Source: Rosa chinensis (lineage: Eukaryota > Streptophyta > Magnoliopsida > Rosales > Rosaceae). From it: a stretch of DNA of 64,000 nucleotides. The stretch is from assembly GCF_002994745.2 (NCBI RefSeq), contig NC_037091.1:38004112-38068111 (forward strand), given 5' to 3'. A program made the translations under genes and the position numbers. Each line of letters begins with the position of its first letter. Within the stretch, counting starts at the first letter, position 1. This document shows, piece by piece, positions 63,684 through 64,000 of the stretch. The notes beneath the pieces were generated by a model. The model ran no database searches. It saw only the letters and a list, made by a program, of their open reading frames with translations, and was not told the origin of the DNA.

Positions 63684-64000
63684 TGACTTGATACACATTT
63701 ACGCAAGCGTACGTATCATTGTCAAGATAGGGAAGTATAATGCCCAAAGTTATCGTACCACGGGGATTAGTGGCTAACCTACAATCCTTGGGTGGTTGGA
63801 ACTAAAGTCACTAAGCAAATAAAGGAAATAAAACAAATAAAATAAAATAAAACTAATCTAAGGCACCAAGTCTTAGCAATGCTCGACTTTAATTTTCACC
63901 AAAATCTAATCAAAACTAATAACCTAGGGGTGGATATGCACAAATGAGTGGAATAGTTCAATGTTTGTGAGTTGATTTTAACATAACAAAAAGTAATGTA
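63684..64000 (-). repeat. 5' LTR of the LARD-like element, partial
   Basis: It starts TGACTTGATACACATTTACG and matches the left-hand LTR. It is cut by the window edge, so the outer end and TSD are not visible. Confidence 0.8.

Larger units (their letters stand above)
47318..64000 (-). mobile_element. Large non-autonomous LTR retrotransposon (LARD-like), minus strand, partial
   Basis: Two direct repeats starting TGACTTGATACACATTTACG (47318 and 63684) are the LTRs. Next to the right one, reading minus, lies TGGTGCCGTTGCCGGAGA, a primer-binding site of the type used by Athila/Tat-like Gypsy elements. Next to the left one lies the purine-rich GTTCAAGTGTGGGGG. The element therefore reads right to left, with its 3' LTR on the left. 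Without later insertions the LTR is about 1755 bp and the interior about 4.46 kb. No protease, RT or integrase is encoded, only a 469-aa protein of unknown type and perhaps a 99-aa frame. The 5' LTR runs off the window. Confidence 0.8.

Overview
The window is nuclear DNA from a flowering plant, most likely a eudicot and possibly Rosaceae. The family guess rests only on the general look of the genes and repeats and is weak. Genes carry GT-AG introns, intergenic DNA is AT-rich, and most of the sequence is transposable elements of every major plant order, often inserted into each other with intact target-site duplications (TSDs).

Three host genes can be supported. (1) A plus-strand cysteine-rich receptor-like kinase (two DUF26 domains, a membrane span, an RD-type Ser/Thr kinase; 13810-16726, seven exons) that carries a one-base frameshift in exon 1. 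(2) A minus-strand J-domain co-chaperone with a probable chloroplast transit peptide, DnaJ20-like (25963-27218, two exons, 201 aa). (3) A minus-strand nuclear RNA-binding protein with filamin, CCCH, RRM and RS domains (35029-39978, five coding exons, 1038 aa). A fourth gene-derived sequence, an F-box fragment at 20642-21220, is cargo inside a transposon.

Layout: 1-4646 is non-coding LTR-retrotransposon sequence on the minus strand, with a PIF/Harbinger MITE near its TATA box. 5093-10672 and 10752-13567 are two related non-autonomous Helitrons in a row; the second holds a hAT element that holds a MITE, and it ends about 240 bp before the kinase start codon. A short retroposon (17022-18297) and a CACTA element (19155-22743) containing a Pack-MULE follow the kinase. 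22747-33600 is intergenic around the J-protein gene, with MITEs, a MULE with a 9-bp TSD, a small hAT and a LINE tail. The RNA-binding gene fills 35029-39978. 40836-41828 is a Harbinger-type element that carries LTR promoter-like DNA, and 41875-46025 is a degenerate L1 LINE.

From 47318 to the window end lies one large minus-strand non-autonomous LTR retrotransposon. Its left LTR is split by a solo LTR. Its interior is split by a hAT element, which is itself split by a Copia element. It encodes an unrecognised 469-aa protein.

I found no tRNA, rRNA or CRISPR array. No novel multi-gene system is visible. The most unusual items are the uncharacterised ORF of the non-autonomous LTR element, the LTR-promoter capture, the duplicated splice donor in the RNA-binding gene, and the depth of TE nesting. 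All boundaries and TSDs were read by eye.
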